A stretch of DNA of 64,000 bases from Mixia osmundae IAM 14324 (taxonomy: Eukaryota; Basidiomycota; Mixiomycetes; Mixiales; Mixiaceae). Positions 33,532 to 43,601 of the stretch are shown piece after piece. A program made the translations under genes and the position numbers. The notes beneath the pieces were generated by a model. That model was not told the DNA's origin. It saw only the letters and a program-made list of their open reading frames with translations, and did not search any database. The stretch spans positions 47,594 through 111,593 of the forward strand of contig NW_014575563.1 of the NCBI RefSeq assembly GCF_000708205.1. Reading direction: 5' to 3'. Every line of letters begins with the position of its first letter. The first letter of the stretch is position 1.

Positions 33532-34873
33532 ATGTTGCGAGCAGGGGCAGACGCAGTTCAGTCGAGTCTCTTGCCACGAGCTGGCAGGAGGAATGCGCAG
33601 CCTGCCGGCTCGGCACGGTCATCGATTGCCACAGTGCGGTCATCAAGAGCAATTTCCAGCATGACCCACCACCAGCGACCCCTCTCGGCCTTCAAAGACC
33701 GGCTCGAGACGGGACCATCGCTAGACGAGTTCATCAGTGGTCAGCATGAAGCGACCAGCAAGCCAGAGAGACTACAGTTCGGCAACACCTCAAGGTGGGC
33801 CAATCCCCTGCGTATGTCTGCGATTTTGCTCAGATGAGAGCGCAGAGAGCGCCTGCCGGACCATCTCAAGACCTCCATACCAACTTCAGCGTCGTACAAC
33901 AAGATCAAGAAGGATCTCAGAGGTTTAGGCTTGCATACAGTCTGTGAGGAGGCGAGATGTCCCAACATTGGCCAGTGCTGGGGCGGTGACAAGGAGCAGG
34001 CTACCGCCACCATCATGGTGCGTCCAGCTCTCGCTTGATCACTGAGACTGCTCACATGTCAGCAATAGCTCATGGGTGACACCTGCACGCGCGGATGTCG
34101 CTTCTGTGCTGTCAAGACCTCGAAAGCACCTCCCCCGCTCGATCCTCACGAGCCAGAGCACACAGCCGAAGCGATCGCGAAATGGGGCGTTGGCTATATC
34201 GTCATGACCAGCGTCGACAGAGATGATCTGCCCGACGGCGGCGCTGCTCACTTTGCAGAGACGATCGAAAAAGTCAAGTCGAAATCTCCCAATATCCTCA
34301 TCGAGGCTCTCACGGGCGATTTTGCAGGCGACCAAGCAGGTGTCGCACGTGTTGCCAGATCGGGTCTCGACGTTTATGCACACAACATGGAGACCGTCGA
34401 AGAACTGACGCCCTTCGTTCGAGACCGCCGGGCCAAGTTCAGACAATCCCTGCAGGTCTTGGACTGGGCCAAGAAAGCCAAGCCAGGTCTGATCACCAAG
34501 ACGAGTCTCATGCTCGGCCTCGGCGAGCAAGACTGGCAGGTGGAAGCGACGCTACAAGGCAAGTCAAAAAGCTGCTGTCGAAGACGTCGAGCTGACCTTT
34601 CTCCGCGCAGAGCTACGAAAGGTCAACGTCGACGTGGTCACTTTTGGGCAGTACATGCGGCCCACGAAGCGGCATATGGCCGTACATTCCTACGTCTCGC
34701 CCGACAAGTTTGATCACTGGGCAAAGGTCGCACAGGACATGGGCTTCCTCTATGTCGCGAGCGGGCCCCTCGTGCGCAGCAGCTTCAAGGCCAACGAGCT
34801 CCTCAAATCAGCCGTCGGTCAACGCCTGCTCGGCGGCGTGGCTGGTCGTGACGCAGGGCAAGTGCCGGTATGA
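33532..34873 (+). CDS. LIP5: Lipoyl synthase, mitochondrial
   Basis: Radical-SAM enzyme that inserts two sulfurs into octanoyl groups to make lipoate for pyruvate and 2-oxoglutarate dehydrogenases. An Arg/Ser/Ala-rich mitochondrial presequence ([20 protein letters not shown]) is followed by the auxiliary cluster motif [13 protein letters not shown]. After an intron near 34019-34069 comes the radical-SAM cluster [55 protein letters not shown] and the C-terminal RSSFKA with the cluster-ligating Ser are all present. Three introns are seen. The protein looks complete. Confidence 0.95.
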
Positions 34874-34920
34874 TCTCAAGCATTGTTGTTGCATTGTATT
34901 CTGGCGCAACTCACTAGATC

Positions 34921-35336
34921 TCATAGCTTGCCCGTCAAGCCCAGATAGAGAGGCATGCCCAAGAACAATGTGACCAGCCAGGCCGCGATGGCAAAGAGGC
35001 CCAGCCAATTCTGCAAGCCGCGCCACGAGAGGTATGACCTCTTGCCAAAGCCGGGACCTTCTGCGATGCGTCTCTCCCACCCGAACGGAGGCGGCATCTC
35101 ACCAGGATCGCTACAGCTCATTGTCAGTGACCGCGACGAGCGTGAACAGCGGCGACTGACTGCATGTCGTCATCGCTCTCCGGCCCGTCGTACCATAGGC
35201 TTGATTGAGGCTTCTCGATTGCTTGGGTTGTCGTGTGGGTCAGAAGCTTCCGCTCAGATTTCTTGAACGCTGTTTGTAGCATACTCAGGCATTGCTCTTT
35301 GCGAGACGCGGAGCCGGGGAGCATACCCTTGCCCAT
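34921..35336 (-). CDS. Unknown small single-span membrane protein
   Basis: About 120 residues from two exons. Exon 1 (MGKGMLPGSASRKEQCLSML) is basic and ends near 35164. An intron of about 50 nt starting GTCAGT and ending GTAG joins it to DPGEMPPPFGWERRIAEGPG, and a single C-terminal span follows (WLGLFAIAAWLVTLFLGMPL). I do not recognise the family. The PPPFGWERR block next to the membrane looks conserved-type and could be a WW-binding or assembly motif. It lies 47 bp from the convergent lipoyl synthase stop. Confidence 0.5.
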
Positions 35337-35440
35337 GCTCTTGCCGATCTTCGTCGAAAGTGCGACACGATGGGAGAATGTATATTCGCTCGTCTGGGCG
35401 GCGGTCTCATGACGGACGAGATCCTCGCGGGAGTGAGCGG

Positions 35441-36418
35441 TCAGAGAGCCTCGGGGGGATGAATGAGCTGAAGCTCTTGGCGGATGACCTGGCGAGAGCT
35501 GTCCGGATAGAGCTTGTAGCCCTGGTTCCTTTCAAGGAGGAGCGCGTCAGTCGGCGCGCACAACGAGCGTCGGAGACTGACAAACTCGAGCCTGTCGGGC
35601 CGCATAGCAAGCGCGGAGTCCTTGGCCGCCTGTGCAGCAGGATCGAACGGTCTCCTGAGACGTTCGTCTTCGAGCATAAAGGCAGGCCGAGGTGCTTCGC
35701 CCTCGCGTCTTGTAGGATTGTTGCGGTGGTACTCTTCCTGGCCTCGAGTGACGAGGTAGTTCTGCTGCTGTCTGGGCAGAGATGACGGCAGACCAGCAGG
35801 GGCGACGGAGCCCTGTTGGACATGACGGCCTCGCTGATCAGGTGACGGACGTCGGAGGCCGGTGCGCTCGGCAGGGGGCGAGAGATAGGCGGGCTCGACT
35901 GCTCTGATCCGACCGTAGTATTGATCTGCAGAGGACGAGGAGAAGCTCGACTGATCATCGAAGATCGCTGGAGAGGCCAATCGAGGCGTGCCGGGCTCCA
36001 TAGCGACAGAATTGCGAGAGCTCGTCGAAGCGAGCGAGCCGCTAGGTGAGTTGTCGGCAGACGAGAGGGAGCCGTTTGTTGGACCGTAGTAGGAGAGAGT
36101 CGAGTCGTAGGCGTTGCGATCTCCCAGCTTGCTCGAGAGAAAGGTGGAGTAAGCGGTTGCGTCGAGATCACCAAGGCATGAGAGATGACTCGTGTCACTG
36201 TTGCCATCGAAATGACGGTCTCTCACGTCGGCGTCGTTGACTTGGACATCGTCTTTGGAGAGTCTGCCTTGCTCAGTGTCGTGATACTGCTCCGAGCCCG
36301 TCACGGCCACTCCAAATTCGATCTCAGTCGTCGGAGTGGAAGGAAGTGACTGCATGTGCTGCTGTTCGCTGTCACGCTCTTCGATCACGGACAGGCGTGT
36401 CCATCTGGCCTGATCCAT
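35441..36418 (-). CDS. Unknown disordered protein
   Basis: About 325 residues, one exon, Ser/Asp/Arg-rich with little hydrophobic content. It contains a run of Ser-Asp motifs (DNSPSGSLASTSSRNS), an Arg-rich middle (RRPSPDQRGRH) and a more ordered C-terminal end (LEFVSLRRSLCAPTDALLLE). No recognised domain. I start at ATG 36418; the open frame reaches 36442 but begins with TTG, and an upstream exon is possible. Tandem with the small membrane protein gene. Confidence 0.5.
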   Translation of the reverse strand: MDQARWTRLSVIEERDSEQQHMQSLPSTPTTEIEFGVAVTGSEQYHDTEQGRLSKDDVQVNDADVRDRHFDGNSDTSHLSCLGDLDATAYSTFLSSKLGDRNAYDSTLSYYGPTNGSLSSADNSPSGSLASTSSRNSVAMEPGTPRLASPAIFDDQSSFSSSSADQYYGRIRAVEPAYLSPPAERTGLRRPSPDQRGRHVQQGSVAPAGLPSSLPRQQQNYLVTRGQEEYHRNNPTRREGEAPRPAFMLEDERLRRPFDPAAQAAKDSALAMRPDRLEFVSLRRSLCAPTDALLLERNQGYKLYPDSSRQVIRQELQLIHPPEAL

Positions 36419-36993
36419 CGCAGCGTGTTCGTGTGATCCCAACGCTGACCTAGAAGGGATGGAGATGGGCGATGCATCTTGAGAGGAGCCTCGCCGAGGA
36501 GCGTCTCAGACCCTCCTCGGTTGTCATCACGTTTTTACGCGGACGTACATGTCGGGGACACGGAGGTCGGAGAGAGATGTCTAGCGGACGACCATAGCTT
36601 GCTTGAAGAGAGATCTGACTGTCGTCGACCGACAGAGGGGGCCAAGAGGGATGCTGATGCTCTCGAGCTTTCGCTCTCGACGACGCTCGACGTGCAAACT
36701 GCGACACGTCGACACGGCATCGTCATCGATTGCTCATCCGACAAAAAGGGCAGCCGTCGTCGTTGCAGCCCATCATGCAATTCAGCCCCTCCACAGCTCC
36801 ACGAGCCACTCGATCGTCGATCATGCCCTCATCACGCCCAGCGCACAGACCTCCCTCGGCGCGTCTGTGTCCAAGACGTCGATATCATGCCTGATAGTCT
36901 GGCCTGAAGCGAGCCTCTTGAGCAGGCGATCGACGTGCAGATCAGCGTAAGACCTCATACCGAAGCAGGCGACCAGCTAGGCTACGCGCGAGA
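36419..36993. other. Divergent promoter, no gene seen
   Basis: About 575 bp between the disordered-protein gene and the DUF7137 gene. Overlapping open frames exist on both strands but none is convincing. Confidence 0.4.
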
Positions 36994-37768
36994 ATGATCG
37001 TCCCAAGGAGGCCTCACCGCTCAGGGCTGCTGAAGTTGGCAGTGGTGCTGCTCTTAGCGCCAAGGTGCAGAGCATCAGTGCAGCCCCTCATCACACCTGC
37101 ACCTGTGCCGACAGTGGAGAGAAAGATGATGCCAGAGCGGCGACAAGTGTCGACGATCGTCCACAACGGCGTCACGAGCATCAGCGTGCCCAATTCCCTG
37201 CCAGCGGGAGGTCTGTCGATCACCCAGCCTGCCATCACTGCTGCAGCATCATACTATCGTGTCATGCCCTCTGCAGACATCACGTTTGGCTGGACACTCA
37301 CCTCTGTCGTCGTCGCGCCGACCTCGCTGACCCTTCAGGCCTTTTGCTCTCAGAACGGGTTTACCTATCCCGTCGGGCCTACCAACGGCATCCCTGGCGC
37401 AGCGACCCAGTACATCTGGAATCCCTATGACTACCAAGTCGCTGCAGGTGCCACACCACTCGCACAAGCAAGCTACACGCTCCGGATCTTTGACGAGAGG
37501 GGATTCTACCAGACTGCCGCACCGGGCAGGATGAGTCCCTACTCGGGCACCAAATTCGCGCTCTACTTTCCCCAGAGCTACACGCCGCTCAGCAGTAGGT
37601 TCGACGCCACTAAGACAGGCTGAGCTAATCCGTTGCATAGGCTGGTCTTGTCCGTCTTGCTCGTACGCGTTTTCGGGGTTCTCGAGGATCCCGACGATGC
37701 TGGCCATAGCCATGGCGATCGCTACTGGCATCGCTATTGGGGCCGGACAGATGCTAGCGAGGCTGTGA
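36994..37768 (+). CDS. DUF7137-type secreted/membrane protein
   Basis: Fungal protein with a hydrophobic leader (LLKLAVVLLLAP) and a beta-rich extracellular domain: LSITQPAITAAASYYRVMP, ADITFGWTLTSVVVAPTSLT, AFCSQNGFTYPVGPTNGI, YIWNPYDYQ, YTLRIFDERGF and KFALYFPQSYTPL. This order is that of the DUF7137 family as I remember it. A short intron starting GTAGGT near 37597 joins it to WSCPSCSYAFSGF and a C-terminal span (MLAIAMAIATGIAIGAG) that ends at TGA 37766-37768. Function unknown; cell-surface location inferred. The next gene starts only 67 bp downstream on the same strand. Confidence 0.75.
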
Positions 37769-37835
37769 GACCCCTGACATGTCATGCATCTCGTGTATTC
37801 GCGTGTGTGATCGCGCGTCGTCTCTTTGGCTTGAA

Positions 37836-39056
37836 ATGACATCGCTCAAGGGCAAGACTGCCTTTATGTGAGACGCTCTGACCCCATAACTGCAGTCACT
37901 GATGACGCCTACAGCTCTGGAGGCTCACGAGGTATCGGTCTGGCCATCGGCATCGCACTCGGTCAGCATGGTGCCAATGTCGTCATCGCTGCCAAGACGT
38001 ACGCCTGCGTCCACACCAATCGGCATTGACAGTGCTCACATGCGCATGACAGAGCGTCCACCAACCCGAAGCTGCCCGGAACGATCTATACTGCTGCTGC
38101 TGCCATCGAGGAAGCAGGCGGCAGAGCCCTAGCGGTTCAGATGGACATCAGGGATGCTCAGGCGGTCGAGGCAGCCATCAACAAGACGGTAGATACATTC
38201 GGAAGCCTCGACATTGTCATCAACAATGCATCCGCCATCTCACTCACCAGCACGCTCGAGACCACCCCCAAAGGTACCCTCGTGCGCGCCCACGGAAAGT
38301 CTCCGTCACTGAACCTGTCTGGCAGTCTTTGATCTCGTCCATGGCGTCGACGCTCGCGGGACGTGGCTCGTCTCGAAAGTATGCTGCTTGTTGAGGAGAC
38401 CCTGTACCGGCCTGACCGGCAGAGCAGGCGGCTTTACCCTATCTCATCAAATCGGCAAAGCAGGGGAGAAACCCACACATCCTGACGCTGTCGCCTCAGC
38501 TCAGAGACAATATTACCAAGGAAGAGTTCGCTGGCAGGACAGCATATGCAATGGCAAAGTACGGCATGTCACTCGCTGCACTCGGCTTGTCTGGCGAGCT
38601 CGAGCAGTATGGCATTGCGTCGAACTGTCAGTCTTTGTCCCTTTCGCCAGGCTGCAACTGACCCTTACACAGGCTTGTGGCCATATACAAGCATCTCGAC
38701 AGAAGCTATGCGTTTCATCGCAGGAGCAAAAAGTCGCGAGATCAGTCGGACGCCGGAGATCATGGCCGACGCCGCCATTTCCATGCTACAGAAGCCAGCT
38801 GAGAAGTTCACCAGCCGGTTCGAGATTGACGAAGTGTACCTACGCAAGGAGCACGGCTATACGACGCGCGACTTCCGCAAGTATGCCCAAGTGCCAGATG
38901 ACGAGCTCATACTCGATTTCTTCATTCCTCAGGCAAGTCAGCTTCGCCGTCTTGCAATAGAGGCTGATGAATTGGGTTGCTGAACAGTGGCAACATGATG
39001 AGCTTGCAGTACTACGAGCTAACGATACAACACTTGCCGGTCAAGCAAAGCTATGA
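37836..39056 (+). CDS. HSDL2-like short-chain dehydrogenase with C-terminal AKL
   Basis: NAD(P)-dependent dehydrogenase of the HSDL2 group. The nucleotide site is SGGSRGIG, split by an intron after MTSLKGKTAFI. LPGTIYTAAAAIEEAGG is typical of the group. Then come VINNASAISLT, the catalytic YAMAK, and GLWPYTSISTEAMRF. Exon joins are needed at about 37868-37911, 37991-38045, 38276-38325, 38378-38429 and 38631-38673. The last intron, 38933-38987, has a GC donor (CAG|GCAAGT) and CTGAT branch-like sequence. Removing it adds about 22 residues ending in AKL, a type-1 peroxisomal signal. If it is kept the protein ends ELGC without a signal. Human HSDL2 is peroxisomal, which fits. Confidence 0.85.
38933..38987 (+). 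other. GC-AG intron controlling a peroxisomal tail
   Basis: 55 nt, donor CAG|GCAAGT, phase 0, acceptor GAACAG. Splicing continues the frame to TGA at 39054-39056 with last codons GCA AAG CTA (AKL). Retention meets TGA at 38981-38983. Confidence 0.6.
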
Positions 39057-39081
39057 CGTTGTACAAGCCAGTCATGCATTC

Positions 39082-40245
39082 TCAGCGAGATCTGGACGAA
39101 CCGAGCGCGTCGAAGAGTGCATCAATGGAAGCGTCTACGCTCTCTGACATGCCGCCATGAGTCTGGGCGTGTCTGTATCGAGCACCGGGATAATCTGTGC
39201 TAGGCGCACTAACAGGTACATCGATGGGCAGGATGTCCCACTGCCTGCGTAGCCATTTGCGCTTGATCTGTGCAGTTCGCAATCGCTCCTCCTTGCTTGT
39301 TGCAGCCGGGGCCTCTTTCAGGGTACTCTGAAGCTCGCTCTGCCAGCCAGGGGGAATTGCTGCCAATCTGACGAGTCGCATCACGCTCGGCGAGCTATCG
39401 TCGTCGTCGCTCTCGCTCTCAGAGACCATGTCAAAGAGGACACCATCGACGCCAGCATGCGGCTGGGCGCGCCCCATCGTCTGGAGCTCACTCGCATCCT
39501 CCTCTTCCTCCTTTGGCTTCAATTGAGATGCGGTTTGAGTACCCAGCACCGTCTGACTTAGCCAGCCAGACAGCGATGCTAGAGGAGACTCTACGCCCAT
39601 GCTACGATCTCGTTCGACTTGGCTTGGCGCCATAGGCACGCTCTCGAGGATGTACTCCAGTTCGCTCCAGCCGTCGTCCTCCTCTTCTAGCGGATTGTGA
39701 CGAAGCCTGACAAAGATGATCTTGTGCTGATGACTGTACTCAAATGTTGGCGGTGCATGCCTAGCGTGATTAGCTTTCGAGCTGATGAGGGGAGTTGCCA
39801 TCAATCTGGGCGATTCATTGACGGCGGTCACGTCGAGGTGTAAGCCACGGCCGTTGTCCGCAACAGGGACGATACAGCCCGAGTAGTCCAGCGCCATGAC
39901 TTGGTTGACCCCCTTGCCTTTGACTTGCAAGCGTGTTTGGCCAAGCTCGCCTGCTTTGCCGCCTTGCACGGTGCCAGACCGAGCGACATAGACTTCCTTG
40001 CTCGGCCAGAGGATCAATTCTGTGCCTTCTTCGATCTTTCCTCCTCTGCAATCGAGTACAGCTCTGTTTGATTGGTTTCTTATGAGGAAAGGCCCTTGAG
40101 GCCAGCCGAGTGCTGCAAGAGGATGATGGCCCAAGGTACTGCGCGATGAGCTTGTGGCTGGTACATGTGAGGCCAGAGACACGCCGGCGTCGACTGCTCT
40201 GCTGGTACTGGCATGAGGCGCATGGTAATCGGGTGGAGACGACAT
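39082..40245 (-). CDS. Unknown protein with ricin-B-like N-terminal segment
   Basis: 387 residues, single exon. Near residues 50-80 there is FLIRNQSNRAVLDCRGG followed by TELILWPSKE, which resembles one subdomain of a ricin-type beta-trefoil lectin ('I.N..TG..LD..G......V..W'). The middle (LEEEDDGWSELEYILESVP) and a Glu/Asp/Ser stretch are acidic. The C-terminal third is basic (AQIKRKWLRRQWDILPIDVP). No signal peptide. The lectin likeness is weak because only one clear repeat is seen. It converges with the dehydrogenase gene, 25 bp apart. Confidence 0.55.
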   Translation of the reverse strand: MSSPPDYHAPHASTSRAVDAGVSLASHVPATSSSRSTLGHHPLAALGWPQGPFLIRNQSNRAVLDCRGGKIEEGTELILWPSKEVYVARSGTVQGGKAGELGQTRLQVKGKGVNQVMALDYSGCIVPVADNGRGLHLDVTAVNESPRLMATPLISSKANHARHAPPTFEYSHQHKIIFVRLRHNPLEEEDDGWSELEYILESVPMAPSQVERDRSMGVESPLASLSGWLSQTVLGTQTASQLKPKEEEEDASELQTMGRAQPHAGVDGVLFDMVSESESDDDDSSPSVMRLVRLAAIPPGWQSELQSTLKEAPAATSKEERLRTAQIKRKWLRRQWDILPIDVPVSAPSTDYPGARYRHAQTHGGMSESVDASIDALFDALGSSRSR

Positions 40246-40432
40246 GGAGCAAGCCAGCGGTCAACGTTGATCTCGCAGGCGCACGCCGGCCTCGTCATTC
40301 AAGACATATTCAAATATTGTCAGCGCAGCCACTGGAGAAATCTTGGCGCGTTGCTCGCTGCGAGACCGGCCAGACGAACGAAAAATAGGCTTACAAAGTA
40401 TCGCAGCCTCGAGGACGTTCTAGCATAGAAAG

Positions 40433-41038
40433 ATGTCGGACGTAGAGGTCGATGCAGCCCCAGAGGCACCCACCGTCGAGGTCACGGAGACGTCGGCACC
40501 TGCGCCCAAGGGCAAGATGACCGTCGAAGAAGCCCTTCAAGAGGTTCTCAAGAAGGCTCTCGTGCGTTGCTGAACTATCTCGTATGCTTGATCGATGTCC
40601 TGATGGGTCATCAGATTCACGACGGTCTCGCTCGTGGACTGAGAGAGGCAGCAAAGGCGCTCGACAAGCGTCAAGCTCATCTTTGCGTCCTCAACGAGGG
40701 CTGCACGGAGTCTGCCTACATCAAGCTCGTCGAGGCCCTCTGCGCCGAGCACAAGAGTACGCCGACGCCGCACTACCTGACCGTTCTCCCGTGCTGACTT
40801 TGCCCTGAAGTCAACCTGATCAAGGTAGCAGACTCGAAGCTGTTGGGCGAATGGTGCGGTCTCTGCAAGATTGATCGCGAGGGCAATGCACGCAAGGTCG
40901 TTGCTTGCTCCTGCGCAGTCGTCACCAACTATGGCGAAGAGTCAGGTCAGTCATTCTGCCGCCTGTGATACCGTCAGGACTGACTTCAAATCTGCAGAGG
41001 CACTCAATGTCCTGCTCGACTACTTCAGCTCAAGATAG
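40433..41038 (+). CDS. RPS12: 40S ribosomal protein S12 (eS12)
   Basis: Small-subunit ribosomal protein. Four exons: 40433-40561, 40615-40756, 40811-40945 and 40998-41038. Together they give an acidic N-terminus ([19 protein letters not shown]), then [15 protein letters not shown] joined to [60 protein letters not shown] and [20 protein letters not shown]. All donors are GT and all acceptors AG, with introns of 51-54 nt. Length (about 148 residues) fits the family. Confidence 0.95.
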
Positions 41039-41102
41039 ATTGTCGACCGTGGCTCAGATGATGTCGGATGCATCGTGTTTCGACTAATAAGTGATGAGGT
41101 TT

Positions 41103-42158
41103 CTATGAGGAGCCAAGGCGCGCCAGGGCAGCCTGAATATCAAGCGCTGGCGTGGCCGGAGGATCTTCTGTCTCTGTCATGAGCAGGTCTAGTTCTGTGC
41201 GGTACACTGTTTGCTTCATGACACCGATGGCTTGCTTTGGCGCCTTGACAGCGAGCGCGGCCGCCAGACGGATTGCAGCCTCGACCGTAGCCTGACCAGA
41301 TGGGGCGAGCTGATCTACCAAGCCCGCTGCTTGTGCCTCTGCCGCACCGAAGCGCCTGCCCGTGAAGACGGCATCACGGAGTGCTTGCGGTGCCAGCTTG
41401 GCCTTGAGGAGCATCATGGTAGCATGAGGGATGCCAAATCCGAAATCGACTTCATTCGTGCTCAGCATGATCTTGCCCTTCGCTGCGCCCTCGATATGTT
41501 TGGCTACTCTGTAATCGTGCGCAATGGCAAAGATGAGCCCGCCTGCGAATGCGTGACCCTGTATGGCGGCAATCGTCGGCAAAGGGTAGGATAGCACGCG
41601 CGATAGCAATGGGTTGAAGCTGCTCGCGAAGAAGCCCGGCGTCGCCATTGCAGCCCCGAAATCGAGCCCTGATGCACCATCATGAGCCTCTGTTTGCTTC
41701 TGGGAGTAGTGCTATACCATTTGAGAAGAATCTGTCCTTGTTGCGCAAGCCGGTGGTGATCAATGCTGCTTGGCCTGCAGCAGGCTCTCTGTCGCTGTTG
41801 CGGCAGTCTAATCGCCAGCGCTTCTCCACAACGTCGAGCGCATCAAGATACTGCGTGCCATCAACGTGCTCAGCCACACGAGATGGGTAGACATGGCTGC
41901 AGAGGCACGGACAGCAGTGACGAGCTGAGTGGTCAAGCGATTGTCTGGCTCATTCTTCAGTTCGACGGTGTATATCTTTGCGTCGTCGACGGCCTGCTCA
42001 TGCAACGTCAAGAGGGTCTCTCCGGCCTTGTCGGACCAGTCTTGGAGCGTGCTGACGGTGTTAAGCGTCCGTTGGGCGTATCGATAGGCGAATGGCTTGG
42101 CGTTCGATCGTCGAGCTCGCGCGAGTGCACGGCACCCAGATAGCTCTGCACGGATCAT
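41103..42158 (-). CDS. Enoyl-CoA hydratase/isomerase-family protein
   Basis: Crotonase-fold protein related to delta3,delta2-enoyl-CoA isomerases. An Arg/Ala-rich start (MIRAELSGCRALARARRSNA) suggests a mitochondrial presequence. IYTVELKNEPDNRLT begins the fold; AALITTGLRNKDRFFSNG joins to LDFGAAMATPGFF, giving the first oxyanion loop. LPTIAAIQGHAFAGGLIFAI forms the second, and EVDFGFGIPHATMMLL, RDAVFTGRRF and EAQAAGLVDQL follow. Two to three introns are needed near 41657-41720 and 41830-41930. The stop follows LARLGSS, so there is no peroxisomal tail. It converges with RPS12, 64 bp apart. Start choice at 42158 is the best of several. Confidence 0.8.
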
Positions 42159-43036
42159 GCTGGTTGCTCTCCTGCGTGGGCTGGTGATATCGTCACCGGT
42201 TGATCTCGAGCTTGCGTCATCCCGACAGGGCTTTGCCGTCAAGTCGTGGACGGGATCGCGCCTCGCAGACCGCGCCGGCTGGGGCGTCAAACTGTGAGCC
42301 CACCGTCTTGCCGGTCACGACGACCCAGACACCTCAAGGCGGAGGGGTGAGATTTCATGGGAAGGACGTCAACTGGCGTCAGACTCAATGTAGTACTTGC
42401 TCATGAAGAGTGCAGTCTCGAGACTCGACTCTCTCGCGCATTTTTGCAGTCGCATCCTCAAGGAGCGAGCGAACGGGATGGCAACAGGGTCCAACGTTCG
42501 TGTCATGTGCTACGATGATCGGCTTGATTTGACAAGTGACCTGGGCGGCGTAGTAAGTGTGATCAGTCGATCAGCTTTGGTACATTCGGATCAGATGGCG
42601 CTGATTTGCCGCTCGGTCTGTCTCTATGACCGGCTTCGACGATGATGCTCGAGAAGCGATTGTCTCTGTGGACGTTGATCATTGCATCGGTTCTGTGGGC
42701 TTTGGTGTCGCTGAAGACTGAAGAGCGTGGAGTCCGCTTTCATGTTGCATCGTGTTGAGCGCAACGTCTGCATCGTTCCTGATCAAGTCGGAGCTCTGTA
42801 TGACCGAAAGCTACTTGCGAGTCGGACAAGGCCGATGTGAGTAAAGCAGCGATCTTGCGAGCTGGCCGAACTGAGGCGACGTCAAACGCCAGCACGCTCG
42901 ACGTAGATGCCTGCAAGACGCGATGTTGGGCATTGCAGCATCCAGCCAAGCTGTCGAGCGACACGAACATGCATGGCGGTACAGTTGGGCGCGCGAAATG
43001 AGGTACAATGCCGCGTTGCTACGCCGTCGTGGCCAG
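42159..43036. other. Intergenic, no gene seen
   Basis: About 880 bp between the enoyl-CoA hydratase-like start and the SEC61 gamma stop. I examined both strands and found no supported gene, tRNA or repeat. Confidence 0.4.
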
Positions 43037-43477
43037 CTATGCTCCTCCACTGTCAAGGCGCATAGGGTGAGTATGTAAGCAGTCGCTGTGGAGAGACTCC
43101 ACGCGTACACCAATATGGAATTGATGGGGATGTGTATCTGTCAGACAGGCCAAGTCGGTGAGCTCTGACGTGGTGACGATCACAGCCTTGCCGGCACGCA
43201 CCAGCTTGACGAAGAAACCGATGAAGCCCATGATGAGAAAGCCGACGCCGATGGCTCTTGAGATCATGAGATACTCTGTTGTCCGTCTTTGAGCCATGCA
43301 CCTTGGCTCTAGAACAGCAGTTGACGACCTTTTTGGTCTGGCTTGGTACACCTGTTCATGAACTGGCGACGTGCCTTTCAGCGATCGCACAGCGTGTCGT
43401 CGACTGGCGCATACCTGCGTGCCCTCTTTGATGAACTTTTGTGGCACATCGAGCAGTTCCCTTGCAGAATCTTGCAT
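43037..43477 (-). CDS. SSS1: SEC61 gamma / SSS1 translocon subunit
   Basis: Small tail-anchored gamma subunit of the ER protein translocon. Four exons splice to a 70-residue protein, the normal family size: MQDSARELLDVPQKFIKEGT, then FMNRCTKPDQK, then EYLMISRAIGVGFLIMGFIG with FFVKL, then IHIPINSILV and finally GGA before TAG. Introns are about 43363-43414, 43276-43328, 43138-43200 and 43050-43108, all GT-AG. The last exon (43037-43049) supplies only Gly-Gly-Ala and the stop. The match to the family is nearly complete along its whole length. It is divergent from CTNNBL1, 124 bp apart. Confidence 0.95.
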   Translation of the reverse strand: MQDSARELLDVPQKFIKEGTQVCASRRHAVRSLKGTSPVHEQVYQARPKRSSTAVLEPRCMAQRRTTEYLMISRAIGVGFLIMGFIGFFVKLVRAGKAVIVTTSELTDLACLTDTHPHQFHIGVRVESLHSDCLHTHPMRLDSGGA

Positions 43478-43601
43478 CTTCGTCCTGCCACGAGTGCTGA
43501 GCGTTGGGAATCATGTAGCGTGGCCTGTATGTCTATCAGTTGAATTGACTTCGACGCGTCCTCGAAGCGCTACGTCGCTACAGCTGTTGCAGACTGCCGA
43601 C

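Noticed and set aside
35407-36207. 266-codon reverse-strand frame overlapping the disordered protein
   Set aside because: It shares most bases with the neighbouring frame, which starts with a better ATG and has a more protein-like C-terminus; only one is likely real.
41103-41125. Peroxisomal signal (ARL) in the enoyl-CoA hydratase-like protein
   Set aside because: ARL is followed by GSS before the stop, so it is not at the C-terminus; the N-terminus instead looks mitochondrial.
42638-42722. Possible C/D-box snoRNA (GATGATG ... CTGA)
   Set aside because: The C box has a mismatch, no closing stem could be formed, and no rRNA-complementary guide was evident.
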